Shown: positions 26,479-35,351, counted from the stretch's first letter. The stretch is DNA of 64,000 nt from RGIG4608 sp045631445 (GCA_045631445.1 JAZQUS010000067.1:1-64000); one strand, 5' to 3'. Notes: generated by a model from the sequence alone, not told the origin. Numbers and translations are program-made.

Positions 26479-27420
26479 ATGAGCACCAAAAAACAAAAAA
26501 TGACATTCGGAGCAAAGGTGAAAAAGTATAAATCGCTTATTCCTTTTGTTATTCCTGCAATGATGTTTGCTCTGGTTTTCTCATATTTACCTATGACGGG
26601 TATATTGATTGCCTTTAAGGACAATCCAAACTTTTTGAGATACGATGTTATAACTGCATTCCAAAAATCTGAATGGACACTTGAAAACTTTAAAATATTG
26701 TTTTCCGACCCTGAAATTTTGTCTTACATCAGAAATACTTTGATTATTTCTGTTATGAAGATAGTAATTTTGTTCCCATTGCCAATAGTTTTGGCAGTAA
26801 TGATTACCGAGCTTAGAAGCAAAAAGTTTTCTAAGCTCGTGCAGGGAATAGTTTTCTTGCCACACTTCTTTTCTTGGGTAGTAATTGTTGGTATTTTCAA
26901 TAGCATTTTTGGAATGTATGGACCAATCAACAATTTAAGTGTTGCCCTTGGCGGAGAAGCAATTCACTTTATGGGTGAGCCAGGTTGGTTTAGATGGCTT
27001 GTTGTAATCCTTTCAGGTTGGAAGGAAATTGGATATAGCTCCATTGCGTATATTGCCGCAATTATGTCAATTGACCCCGCACTTTATGAAGCGGCAAAAA
27101 TTGACGGTGCAGGTAAGCTCAAGCAAATTTGGAATATCACAATTCCTTCAATTATGCCTACTATCATAGTAATGCTTATCATTCGTATAGGTTATCTTAT
27201 GGATGCGGGCTTTGAGCAGGTATATGCTATGCTTAACTCACTTACAAGAGAAACGGGTGAAATCATTGGTACATACGTTTACCGATTGGGCTTCTCAATG
27301 GGTAAGAGTAACTATGGTTTATCCACGGCTGTTGGTTTGTTCAATGGAGTAATATCCTTGATATTGATTCTTTCTGCAAACTACTTCAGTAAAAAGAAAA
27401 CAGGAAATGGTGTGTGGTAA
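26479..27420 (+). CDS. Sugar ABC transporter permease, LplB/UgpA-type
   Basis: 313 aa with six transmembrane helices. The family N-terminus is present (SLIPFVIPAMMFALVFSYLPMTGILIAFK), as is the EAA loop EAAKIDGAGKLKQIWNITIPSIMPT, which contacts the ATPase. The ATG at 26479 has AAAGGAG 8 nt upstream; a GTG nine bases earlier overlaps that RBS. It forms the importer with the next gene and the binding protein. No ATP-binding subunit is encoded in this window, so a shared MsmK/UgpC-type ATPase elsewhere is expected, which is common for this importer class. Confidence 0.93.
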   Translation: MSTKKQKMTFGAKVKKYKSLIPFVIPAMMFALVFSYLPMTGILIAFKDNPNFLRYDVITAFQKSEWTLENFKILFSDPEILSYIRNTLIISVMKIVILFPLPIVLAVMITELRSKKFSKLVQGIVFLPHFFSWVVIVGIFNSIFGMYGPINNLSVALGGEAIHFMGEPGWFRWLVVILSGWKEIGYSSIAYIAAIMSIDPALYEAAKIDGAGKLKQIWNITIPSIMPTIIVMLIIRIGYLMDAGFEQVYAMLNSLTRETGEIIGTYVYRLGFSMGKSNYGLSTAVGLFNGVISLILILSANYFSKKKTGNGVW

Positions 27421-27422
27421 TT

Positions 27423-28298
27423 ATGGCAAAGAATTTAATAGTAAAAAAGAGCAATAAAATCAAAGAAAATCGTTTGTTTAACACTATAAACGTTATAGCG
27501 TTGGCAATTATATCGATTGTCTGCTTTATACCATTTCTTAACGTATTGTCCGTAGCATTGTCAACTGCGGGAAATGATATTAACTTTACTCCCAAGGGAT
27601 TTACTTGGTTTAACTTTCAGTACGTTTTAACTGACGCTGGATTTTGGAGAGCAATGGGAGTATCCTTCCTTGTGGTTGTATGTGGTACATTACTTTCAGT
27701 AACTGTAATGTTCGCGGCGGCTTACGCATTGTCTAAACCTAATTTCCCTGCAAGAAAGGGCATTATGGTATTCTTTATTATCGTAATGATCTTCTCAGGC
27801 GGTATGGTACCCAACTACCTCGTAGTTAGTACATTGGGACTTACTAAAACTCCTCTGGCTCTGATTTTGCCATCGGTTGTTCAGGTTTATAACCTTATTT
27901 TGATCAGAAGCTATCTTGAAGGACTTCCTCTCGAGCTTGAGGAATCTGCATCCATTGACGGAGCGAACAACCTTCAGATTATGTTCAAAATATTGTTGCC
28001 AATGTCAATGCCTTGCGTAGCAAGTGTAAGCTTGTTCACAGCTGTAACGCTTTGGAATAACTACACAAGCGCGTTGCTTTATCTTGGTACTGAAGAAAAA
28101 TGGTACCCCTTGTCGCTTTATATTCTTAACTACATCCAGTTGCCTCCTGATACTCTTTCAGTAGCAATGAAGGATTTGCAGAAGGATAATATTGAAGCGG
28201 CTATGATCGTTGTTAGTATAATTCCCATCTTGTTAGTATACCCATTGGTACTTAAGTACTTTACAAAGGGTGTAACAGTTGGTGCAGTAAAGGGATAA
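27423..28298 (+). CDS. Sugar ABC transporter permease, LplC/AraQ-type
   Basis: 291 aa with six predicted helices. It carries FIPFLNVLSVALST near the start, the GGMVPNYLVVSTLGL segment typical of LplC-like permeases, and the EAA loop EESASIDGANNLQIMFKILLPMSMP. It is the second half of the membrane pore. The ATG at 27423 is 2 nt after the preceding stop codon; a GTG at 27414 would overlap the upstream gene. The ROK kinase gene begins 1 nt behind its own stop, so import and phosphorylation are genetically coupled. Confidence 0.93.
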   Translation: MAKNLIVKKSNKIKENRLFNTINVIALAIISIVCFIPFLNVLSVALSTAGNDINFTPKGFTWFNFQYVLTDAGFWRAMGVSFLVVVCGTLLSVTVMFAAAYALSKPNFPARKGIMVFFIIVMIFSGGMVPNYLVVSTLGLTKTPLALILPSVVQVYNLILIRSYLEGLPLELEESASIDGANNLQIMFKILLPMSMPCVASVSLFTAVTLWNNYTSALLYLGTEEKWYPLSLYILNYIQLPPDTLSVAMKDLQKDNIEAAMIVVSIIPILLVYPLVLKYFTKGVTVGAVKG

Positions 28299-28299
28299 T

Positions 28300-29166
28300 A
28301 TGACCATATGTATTGATATGGGTGCAACCGAAATAAAGGTTGCACCCATTAAAAGAAGTGAAAACAAATTAATCGTTGGTGAGCTTAATAAGTTTCCCAC
28401 CAACGCTTCCCTTGGAAAAGAGGGAATAGTGGATGCTTTATATAGAGCAATATCTTCATTGAATGGAGAGGATGTTGATGGCATTGCCATTGCGTCTGCA
28501 GGTGATATTGACGTTAACACTTCAATTATCACCTATGCAACGGAAAATCTCCCTGGAATGATAGGGTTTGATTTTGCGAAGTTTTGTAAAGAAAATTTTA
28601 ATCTGCCTGCCAAGGCAATAAACGATGCTCACGCGGCTTTGCTTGGTGAAATGGTTTATGGCGCAGGAGAAAAATATCAGGACAAAAGAGTTGTAATGCT
28701 TACTCTTGGTTCAGGTGTTGGCGGCGGATATTATGCAGGCGGAGAAATCGTTTCAAACGAAGAAAATGATTTTGGCCGCTTTGGACATATCTGTCTTGAA
28801 AATGACGGAAGACTTTGCACATGCGGTAAACGTGGATGTGTGGAGATGTATTTGTCAGGTCGTGCAATACATAGAGATGCAGACGCAATCGGTATTGATG
28901 GGGCGGACATTTTTGAAAAATACGGAAAGGGAGAACCCAAAAACGTTGAATTTGTTAACGTTTTGAGAGCAAATCTTAAAAAATCTCTTGATTTGGTTAT
29001 GCAGGTTAGCCCATTTGACGTATGTATTATCGGCGGCGGTGTTGCCGATTGGATGGAGGAGCATTTTTACTCCATTACCGATGGTTTAGGATATAATATT
29101 ATTAGAGCATCACTCGGTAATAGCGCTGGCTTTTACGGAGCGTATGCTCACTACAACAAGCACTAA
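28300..29166 (+). CDS. ROK family sugar kinase, probable N-acetylmannosamine kinase
   Basis: 288 aa. Phosphorylates a sugar with ATP in the cytoplasm. The N-terminal phosphate motif is CIDMGATEIKVA. The catalytic Asp lies in AINDAHAALLGE, LTLGSGVGGGYYAGG is the glycine-rich loop, and HICLENDGRLCTCGKRGCVEMY carries the ROK zinc site (His plus C-x-C-G-x2-G-C). Length is normal. With NanE and NagA in the same locus, ManNAc is the likeliest substrate, but glucose, GlcNAc or mannose cannot be excluded from sequence. The start ATG is 1 nt after the permease stop. A weak hairpin follows at 29178-29202. Confidence 0.85.
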   Translation: MTICIDMGATEIKVAPIKRSENKLIVGELNKFPTNASLGKEGIVDALYRAISSLNGEDVDGIAIASAGDIDVNTSIITYATENLPGMIGFDFAKFCKENFNLPAKAINDAHAALLGEMVYGAGEKYQDKRVVMLTLGSGVGGGYYAGGEIVSNEENDFGRFGHICLENDGRLCTCGKRGCVEMYLSGRAIHRDADAIGIDGADIFEKYGKGEPKNVEFVNVLRANLKKSLDLVMQVSPFDVCIIGGGVADWMEEHFYSITDGLGYNIIRASLGNSAGFYGAYAHYNKH

Positions 29167-29177
29167 ACATTATTACA

Positions 29178-29202
29178 AGCCGAGAATAAACTCTCGGCTT
29201 TA
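29178..29202 (+). terminator. Hairpin with short T-tail after the ROK kinase gene
   Basis: AAGCCGAGA-ATAAAC-TCTCGGCTT followed by only a few T residues, so termination may be partial. Confidence 0.6.
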
Positions 29203-29274
29203 AGGTGGAATATTCGCATTTTAATAATGCTTAAAATACATATAAATTTTATATTGATAAAGGTAAAATAAGAA

Positions 29275-30873
29275 ATGAAAACGCTAAACGCACAAGTAAT
29301 CATTTGCGGTGCTTCACTTGGTGGCACAATCGCAGCAATTAGTGCTGCTAAAGAAGGAAAAAAGGTTATTCTTCTTGAAAAAACAAAATGGATTGGAGGT
29401 CAGCTTACCTCCCAAGCAGTTCCTCCCGATGAGCATATGTGGATAGAGGAGCAGGGCTGCACACGTTCATATCAGGAATACAGAACCAAGGTTAGAAGCT
29501 ATTATAGAAATCTTGAGGGATATTCCGAAGAAATCAAAAATAGAGACTATTTCTGCCCAGGTGCGTCCGAGGTTAGCTGGATTGCTCATCCCCCTCGTCT
29601 TGCTCTTTCTATTCTTAACGATATGGTTGCTCCTTACGTTGAAAACGGCAATTTGACCATCTATACTGAGGTTCAGATGAAGGAATGTATCACAGAGGGT
29701 GATGAAATCAAGGGTGTTGTATATAATATTGACGGTGAAGATGTATTGCTTACAGGTGAATACTATCTTGACGGTACTGATATTGGTGATCTTATCTGTA
29801 TTTCAGGTACTGAATATCGCGTTGGTGCGGAAAGTAGACACGAAACAGGTGAAGAGGACGCTCCCGAGGTGGGAGACTCTGAGGATATGCAGTCATTCAT
29901 CTATTCCGCTTGTATTGAAAATAGACGCGAAGGTGATTACACTATCGAAAAGCCTGAGCTTTATGATAAATTCAGTCAGATGATGATGCCTTACGATGAG
30001 CATAAGCTTTATTCAATGTACGGCCCCAACTCATCTACAGGTAAGGCGAAAAAGTTCGGTATGTTCCTTGAGGAATTTAACGAAGAGGGAAAAGAGCTTT
30101 TCCCATTGTTTAAATACAGAAGAATCGTTTGTGCGGATTACTTCACCGACGGAAGCCAGCCCTATGACGTAACACTTGTGAACTGGCCTCAAAACGACTT
30201 CTTCCACGGCAACCTTTTTGATTGTGAGGACGCGGAATATAACGATTATCTTGCAAAGCAATATACTCTTTGCTTCGTATATTGGCTTCAGACCGAAGCA
30301 CCAAGATATGACGGTGGCAAGGGTTATCCCTATTTTAGATTAGCACCCGAATACGTTGGTACAGAGGACGGATTGTCAATGGCTCCATATATTAGAGAGT
30401 CAAGACGTATCAAAGCAAAAAAGACTATTACCGCTACTGATGTTTGCGATGCCGAAAAATGCAAATTTGAAGATAGTGTTGGTGTTGGAAGTTATCCTAT
30501 TGACCTTCATATCACCACAAAAACACATACCTTCTTCTATAAACCAACACATAGATTTACAATTTCTCTTGGAGCAATGATTCCCGAGAGGATGAAGAAT
30601 ATTTTGCCTGCTTGTAAGAATATTGGCTCAACCCATCTTACTAACGGTTGCTACCGCTTGCATCCTGTTGAATGGAACGTGGGTGAGGTTGCAGGACTTC
30701 TTGCTTCCTTTGCAATAGATAAGGGTGTGCTTCCCGTTAATGTCTGGGAGAGCAAGGAATTGTTCGACGAATTCTGCTTGTTGCTTGACAAACACGGAAT
30801 TCAGAGATATTGGGACGAAAATAATCTTGAAGCAGGATATGAGCGCGTTAAAAAGCTCAAAACCTTTGCTTAA
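29275..30873 (+). CDS. FAD-dependent oxidoreductase of the PF12831 type
   Basis: 532 aa. The N-terminal dinucleotide fold reads AQVIICGASLGGTIAAISAAKEGKKVILLEKTKWIGGQLTSQ, followed by AVPPDEH and a central YYLDGTDIGDLICISG. The C-terminal end NIGSTHLTNGCYRLHPVEWNVGEVAG closes the FAD site. This pattern is typical of the FAD_oxidored proteins that often accompany glycoside hydrolases in Bacteroidetes and Firmicutes. It has no signal peptide and probably acts in the cytoplasm. An oxidation of a sugar hydroxyl is a reasonable guess, but neither substrate nor acceptor is known. It starts the second transcript block of the locus, 21 nt upstream of nagA. Confidence 0.82.
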   Translation: MKTLNAQVIICGASLGGTIAAISAAKEGKKVILLEKTKWIGGQLTSQAVPPDEHMWIEEQGCTRSYQEYRTKVRSYYRNLEGYSEEIKNRDYFCPGASEVSWIAHPPRLALSILNDMVAPYVENGNLTIYTEVQMKECITEGDEIKGVVYNIDGEDVLLTGEYYLDGTDIGDLICISGTEYRVGAESRHETGEEDAPEVGDSEDMQSFIYSACIENRREGDYTIEKPELYDKFSQMMMPYDEHKLYSMYGPNSSTGKAKKFGMFLEEFNEEGKELFPLFKYRRIVCADYFTDGSQPYDVTLVNWPQNDFFHGNLFDCEDAEYNDYLAKQYTLCFVYWLQTEAPRYDGGKGYPYFRLAPEYVGTEDGLSMAPYIRESRRIKAKKTITATDVCDAEKCKFEDSVGVGSYPIDLHITTKTHTFFYKPTHRFTISLGAMIPERMKNILPACKNIGSTHLTNGCYRLHPVEWNVGEVAGLLASFAIDKGVLPVNVWESKELFDEFCLLLDKHGIQRYWDENNLEAGYERVKKLKTFA

Positions 30874-30900
30874 TTTTAATGATGTGTTTGGAGGGTGACT

Positions 30901-32043
30901 ATGCTTGCTATAAAAAACGCAAAAATAGTTCTTGAAAATGGAATATTAGAAGGAAAAGCATTGCTTCTTTCCGACAAAATTGAGGGAATAGTAGAGGAAA
31001 ACGAAATTCCCGAAGGTATTGAAATAATCGATTGCAAGGGCGGTTACGTAACTCCCGGATTTATCGACTTGCACATTCACGGATATTTAGGCAAGGACGT
31101 TTGCGATGCTACTGCCGAAAGCATCAGAACAATCGCAGGCGGACTTGTAGAGAACGGTGTTACAGGCTTTTTGCCTACAACTATGACCGTTGATATGTCC
31201 GTTATTAACGGAGCACTCAATGCTTGCCGAGAGGTTAAAAATAGCGGTGAGTACTATGGCTCTCAAATCCTTGGTGTGCACGCTGAAGGACCTTTCATCT
31301 CCGCATCTAAAAAGGGTGCGCAGGATGAAAGATTTATCTTGAAGCCCGATGCGGATTTCGTAAGGGCAAATGCCGATATCATTAAGATAATCACACTCGC
31401 TCCCGAAGAGGACAAGGATTTCCTTGAAATAAAGAGAATGGCGGACGAAACCGACGTTGTTGTTTCTATGGGACATACATCTGCAGATTACAAAACTGCT
31501 ATGGAAAGCGCAAAGAACGGTGTAAAGCATGCAACACATCTTTTTAATGCGATGACTCCTATGACTCATCGCGCACCCGGTGTTGTTGGTGCAGCACTTA
31601 ATTCGGACGTTTCTTGCGAACTTATTGTTGATACGTATCACGTTGATCCCGCTCTTTATGAAATGGTTTACAAGATGAAGGGAAGAAAGCTCTGCTTTAT
31701 CACCGACTGTTTGCCTGCAGGAGGACTTCCCGAGGGTGAATATACACTCGGAGGCGCAAAGATTATCTATAAGAACAATCTTTGTAAGCTTGAAGATGGA
31801 ACAATCGCAGGTAGTGTTCTTAAACTCAATAAGGGTGTTTGGAACGTGTTTAGTAATACAAGTATTCCTCTTTATGAGTGTGTGAACTGCGCAACTCTCA
31901 ACCCTGCAACTACTATCGGTGTTGCCGATAGAAAGGGCTCTATTGAGGTTGGTAAAGATGCAGATATTGTTGTGCTTGATGATGAGTTTAACGTAAGGAA
32001 AACTATTATTGGAGGCGTTGTAAGATATGAAGCTAAAAATTGA
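30901..32043 (+). CDS. nagA: N-acetylglucosamine-6-phosphate deacetylase
   Basis: 380 aa, the normal size. Hydrolyses GlcNAc-6-P to GlcN-6-P and acetate. The amidohydrolase barrel shows TPGFIDLHIHGYLGKDV (metal-binding HxH-type start), GVHAEGPFIS (the Glu ligand), VVSMGHTSADY and KHATHLFNAMTPMTHRAPG (His ligands and the MTPM-HR motif), and FITDCLPAGGLPEG with the catalytic Asp. The ATG at 30901 follows GGAGGG by 5 nt; the GTG at 30895 is inside the RBS spacing. It completes the ManNAc-6-P to GlcN-6-P path. Its last 17 nt overlap the next gene. NagB is not in the window. Confidence 0.95.
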   Translation: MLAIKNAKIVLENGILEGKALLLSDKIEGIVEENEIPEGIEIIDCKGGYVTPGFIDLHIHGYLGKDVCDATAESIRTIAGGLVENGVTGFLPTTMTVDMSVINGALNACREVKNSGEYYGSQILGVHAEGPFISASKKGAQDERFILKPDADFVRANADIIKIITLAPEEDKDFLEIKRMADETDVVVSMGHTSADYKTAMESAKNGVKHATHLFNAMTPMTHRAPGVVGAALNSDVSCELIVDTYHVDPALYEMVYKMKGRKLCFITDCLPAGGLPEGEYTLGGAKIIYKNNLCKLEDGTIAGSVLKLNKGVWNVFSNTSIPLYECVNCATLNPATTIGVADRKGSIEVGKDADIVVLDDEFNVRKTIIGGVVRYEAKN

Positions 32044-33403
32044 TGCAAAGCTCGATAAGGGCTTTATGCCCATGGCTCTTGTGTGCCGTGAGATGAGAGA
32101 GAACACCGTAGATAACGGTCAAGACCTCATCGTTGCGGTTGAAAGAAATCAGGGCTATACATACGTTTATAAAACAAGAATATATAAGGATAACACAGGT
32201 CACGACGAAGAAAACTGCAAGTTTATCGATAGAATTGCTAAAACTCTTTTGTGGGTTGCAGGCGGCTATAAGGTAACTATCGCAGGTAGTGAAGTTGTTG
32301 GTGAATATATCAAAAACACATTCTGCTATGGTGGAACAAGAGATTTCGACGTTCGCTTTATGGAGAGAGTTTACGAGGAGAAGTTTGAAGTTATCGCAAC
32401 TGACCTTGCAAATGCCCCCGAAGAAAAAAGCTCTGCTTGTCCCGTTGGTAAGCACCTTGACGGATGTCGTATCGGATTTGACGCGGGCGGCTCCGACAGA
32501 AAGGTTTCTGCCGTTGTTGACGGTGAAACTGTTTACTCTGAAGAGGTCGTTTGGTTCCCCAAGCTCAACTCCGACCCAAGCTATCACTATGAGGGCATTT
32601 TGAATGCTATGAAAACAGCAGCATCACATATGCCAAGAGTTGATGCTATCGGTGTTTCAAGCGCAGGTGTTTACATTGACAATAAAATTATGGTCGCATC
32701 TCTCTTTATCAAGGTAAATGATGAAGATTTTGAAAAGACAGTAAAGAATATGTATATAGACGTTGCACGCGAGATTGGTGAAAATATTCCGATTGAGGTT
32801 GCAAACGACGGTGACGTAACTGCTCTTGCAGGTGCTATGAGCCTTGAGGATAACGGAATTCTCGGTATTGCTATGGGCACAAGTGAAGCGGCAGGCTACG
32901 TTGATATGGACGGAAACATCACAGGTTGGCTCAATGAGTTGGCATTCGCTCCCGTTGACTACAACGAGGGGGCAATGGTTGACGAGTGGTCGGGTGACTA
33001 CGGTTGTGGAGTTAAGTATTTCTCACAGGACGGAGTTATTAAACTCGCACCATACGCAAATATCGACCTTGATGAAAACCTCTCTCCCGCAGAAAAACTT
33101 AAGGTTGTTCAGAACCTTATGAAAGATGGCGACGAAAGAGCAAAGGCAATTTATGAAACAATCGGTGCATATTTCGGCTATTCACTTGCTTACTACGCTG
33201 AATTTTACGATATAAAGCACGTTCTCATTATGGGACGAGTAACAAGTGGTGAGGGTGGAGAAATCCTCTTAAACAAAGCAAGAGAGATAATCGCAACTGA
33301 ATTCCCCGAATTAAATAAGAAGATGACTCTCAATATCCCCGACGAAAAGGCAAGAAGAGTAGGACAGTCTGTGGCTGCTGCAAGCTTGCCCAAAATCAGA
33401 TAA
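32027..33403 (+). CDS. ROK-like kinase domain protein with a novel N-terminal extension
   Basis: 458 aa, far longer than ordinary ROK proteins (about 290-320). Residues 1-140 form an extra domain I do not recognise (LVCREMRENTVDNG, YTYVYKTRIYKDNTGHDEEN). From about residue 148 a ROK-like kinase begins: GFDAGGSDRKVSAVVDG is the ATP phosphate loop, GVSSAGVYIDN follows, VANDGDVTALAG holds the catalytic Asp, and GIAMGTSEAAGYVD the glycine-rich loop. The ROK zinc motif C-x-C-G-x2-G-C is missing. It overlaps nagA by 17 nt and is followed by a sugar epimerase, so it is likely a second sugar kinase or a sugar-sensing relative. The exact substrate is unknown. Confidence 0.75.
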   Translation: MKLKIDAKLDKGFMPMALVCREMRENTVDNGQDLIVAVERNQGYTYVYKTRIYKDNTGHDEENCKFIDRIAKTLLWVAGGYKVTIAGSEVVGEYIKNTFCYGGTRDFDVRFMERVYEEKFEVIATDLANAPEEKSSACPVGKHLDGCRIGFDAGGSDRKVSAVVDGETVYSEEVVWFPKLNSDPSYHYEGILNAMKTAASHMPRVDAIGVSSAGVYIDNKIMVASLFIKVNDEDFEKTVKNMYIDVAREIGENIPIEVANDGDVTALAGAMSLEDNGILGIAMGTSEAAGYVDMDGNITGWLNELAFAPVDYNEGAMVDEWSGDYGCGVKYFSQDGVIKLAPYANIDLDENLSPAEKLKVVQNLMKDGDERAKAIYETIGAYFGYSLAYYAEFYDIKHVLIMGRVTSGEGGEILLNKAREIIATEFPELNKKMTLNIPDEKARRVGQSVAAASLPKIR

Positions 33404-33412
33404 TTTATTAAT

Positions 33413-34258
33413 ATGATCTATACAATTAAAAACGACAAAACCGAAGTAAAAATCAATTCCCTCGGCGCAGAGGTGCGAAGCGTAGTTCACAATGGAAAAG
33501 AACGTGCTTGGCAGAACGAAACGGGAGAGTGGTCTGGATGTGCAATCTTGCTTTTCCCATTCGCAGGCTTTAACCGACTTGTATTTGACGGAGTTGATTT
33601 CGGTATTCAAAAGCACGGATTTTGCAGAAGTGAAGAATTTGAGCTGACAGAAGCAAAAAATGATAATATTACCTTTGTTCTTCGTGCAAACGAGAGAACC
33701 AAGGCAGTTTATCCCTATAATTTCGAGTTTTTTGTGAAATACGCGCTCATTGAAAACGGATATGAGGTTTCATATACCATAAAAAACACAAGTGAAAAGG
33801 AAATCCCTCTCGCGTGTGGTGGACACGAGTCCTTCGCACTTGATAATGAAGTAGAAAACTACTATGTTGAATTTGAAAAGGAAGAACATTTTGACTTTCT
33901 TATTCATAATTCAGGTGGTATGCTCACAGGTGAGAAAATAAATCACGGAGCGGGTAAAATTTTGCCTCTCGAAAAGGATTTTACTGATAATAGCGCAACT
34001 GTTATTCTCGGCAATATCAATTCAAGAAAAGCAACACTTAAAGATAAGAAAACCGATGAAAAGGTGGTTGAAATCACATTCGACGGCTTTTCAAATCTTC
34101 TTTTGTGGCATCCACACGGCTCAAAAATGCTTTGCATTGAGCCTTGGCAGTGCTTACCCTCATACGTTGATGAAATCAAAGAATTCAAAGAAAGAGATGG
34201 CGTAGTAATTCTTGAAAAGGGCGAGCAAATCACCTTTACAAGAGCAATCAAATACTAA
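33413..34258 (+). CDS. Aldose 1-epimerase family protein, LacX-like
   Basis: 281 aa. A galactose-mutarotase-like beta-sandwich protein. It has WSGCAILLFPFAGF and IQKHGFCRSEEFEL (the HGF segment with the conserved His), then ACGGHESFAL with a second His, and the C-terminal LLLWHPHGSKMLCIEPWQCLPSY, which carries the catalytic Glu of the LacX/YihR group. These enzymes interconvert alpha and beta anomers of free or phosphorylated sugars. Position behind two kinase genes and before manA fits supply of the right anomer. It is 9 nt from the upstream gene and 13 nt from manA, so one operon. Confidence 0.88.
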   Translation: MIYTIKNDKTEVKINSLGAEVRSVVHNGKERAWQNETGEWSGCAILLFPFAGFNRLVFDGVDFGIQKHGFCRSEEFELTEAKNDNITFVLRANERTKAVYPYNFEFFVKYALIENGYEVSYTIKNTSEKEIPLACGGHESFALDNEVENYYVEFEKEEHFDFLIHNSGGMLTGEKINHGAGKILPLEKDFTDNSATVILGNINSRKATLKDKKTDEKVVEITFDGFSNLLLWHPHGSKMLCIEPWQCLPSYVDEIKEFKERDGVVILEKGEQITFTRAIKY

Positions 34259-34271
34259 TAAAAGGATTATT

Positions 34272-35303
34272 ATGAATATAGTTAAGCTTATACCCGCCTA
34301 TAAAAGCATTATTTGGGGCGGAAATAAACTCAAAACTGAATATGGCAAGGATACCGACCTTTCTCCATTGGCAGAAACTTGGGAGCTTGCATTCCACAAA
34401 GACGGCAAAAGTATGCTCGAAGACGGCAGAGCACTTTGTGATGTTGTAACTGAAGAGGAGCTTGGTGAAAATTGCCGTGGCTTTGATTTCTTTCCCGTGC
34501 TTGTTAAATTTATTGATGCTCAGGATAAGCTTTCCGTTCAGGTGCATCCTGCCGATGAATATGCCTTAAAGCACGAAAATTCACTCGGCAAAACTGAAAT
34601 GTGGTACATCGTTGATGCGGACGAGGGCGCAGGAATTTATCTTGGCTTTAAGCAGGATATTACAAAGGAGCAGTTCGTTCGAGCAATCGAGGAGAAAACT
34701 CTTACCGATTATCTTAAATTTATCCCTGTTAAAAAGGGAGAGAGCTATTTTATCCCTTCGGGTACTATTCACGCGATTTGCTCGGGTTGTCTTATTTGTG
34801 AAATTCAGCAAAATAGCAACATTACATACCGCGTTTACGATTATGGCAGACGCGATAAAAACGGAAACGAGCGCGAGCTCCACGTTCAAAAAGCTATTGA
34901 TGTTACAAATCTCTCCGCACTTGAACCAAAGGAATTGAACATTCAGGTTAAGGACGGAGTTTTGAAGGGAATCAATAAGTTCTTTACCGCAACCTACGTT
35001 GACATAAACGGTGAAAAGGCGTTTGCGGAAGATAAAAACTCATTCCGTTGCTTCACTTGTCTTGAGGGTGATGGAATGATAGGGGATATGCCTATTAAAA
35101 AGGGAGAGTCCGTTTTCGTTCCTGCAACCTTTGATGATTTTGTTGTGAGAGGAAATTTCACGGCAATAATGACCACAATTCGCAAGTACTATTTGAAAAA
35201 TGGTAAAATCGAAAATGACCTCGGTGAAATAATCGCGGAGGGCAACGATGAAAAAGAATTGCTCAATAGATGCGGCTTAACTGTGGCAGATATTGAAAAA
35301 TAA
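34272..35303 (+). CDS. manA: Mannose-6-phosphate isomerase, class I
   Basis: 343 aa. Interconverts mannose-6-P and fructose-6-P, feeding mannose into glycolysis. Metal-site motifs are visible: LSVQVHPADEYALKHE (Gln and His ligands), GKTEMWYIVDA (Glu), and the C-terminal cupin phrase SYFIPSGTIHAIC with its His, followed by CLICEIQQNSNITYRVYDYGR (conserved Arg of the active site). The start ATG 34272 is chosen for the AAAGGATTATT leader; the longer frame to 34212 overlaps the epimerase gene. It is the last gene of the locus, closed by a terminator, and gives an exit for mannose freed by the GH38 enzyme after a hexokinase step. Confidence 0.94.
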   Translation: MNIVKLIPAYKSIIWGGNKLKTEYGKDTDLSPLAETWELAFHKDGKSMLEDGRALCDVVTEEELGENCRGFDFFPVLVKFIDAQDKLSVQVHPADEYALKHENSLGKTEMWYIVDADEGAGIYLGFKQDITKEQFVRAIEEKTLTDYLKFIPVKKGESYFIPSGTIHAICSGCLICEIQQNSNITYRVYDYGRRDKNGNERELHVQKAIDVTNLSALEPKELNIQVKDGVLKGINKFFTATYVDINGEKAFAEDKNSFRCFTCLEGDGMIGDMPIKKGESVFVPATFDDFVVRGNFTAIMTTIRKYYLKNGKIENDLGEIIAEGNDEKELLNRCGLTVADIEK

Positions 35304-35306
35304 CTA

Positions 35307-35337
35307 AAGCACCAAGCAAAACGCTTGGTGCTTTTTT
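35307..35337 (+). terminator. Terminator closing the glycan-use locus
   Basis: AGCACCAAGC-AAAAC-GCTTGGTGCT followed by TTTTT, directly after the manA stop codon. Confidence 0.92.
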
Positions 35338-35351
35338 GTGGGTAAATTTAT

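Noticed and set aside
31087..32106. Minus-strand frame of 339 codons opposite nagA
   Set aside because: Shadow of a well-supported gene; no motif and no RBS.
6704..35303. Standard sialic acid catabolism operon
   Set aside because: nanE, a ROK kinase and nagA are present, but nanA, a sialidase and a sialic acid importer are not seen; the esterase at 672 is 6 kb away behind terminators.
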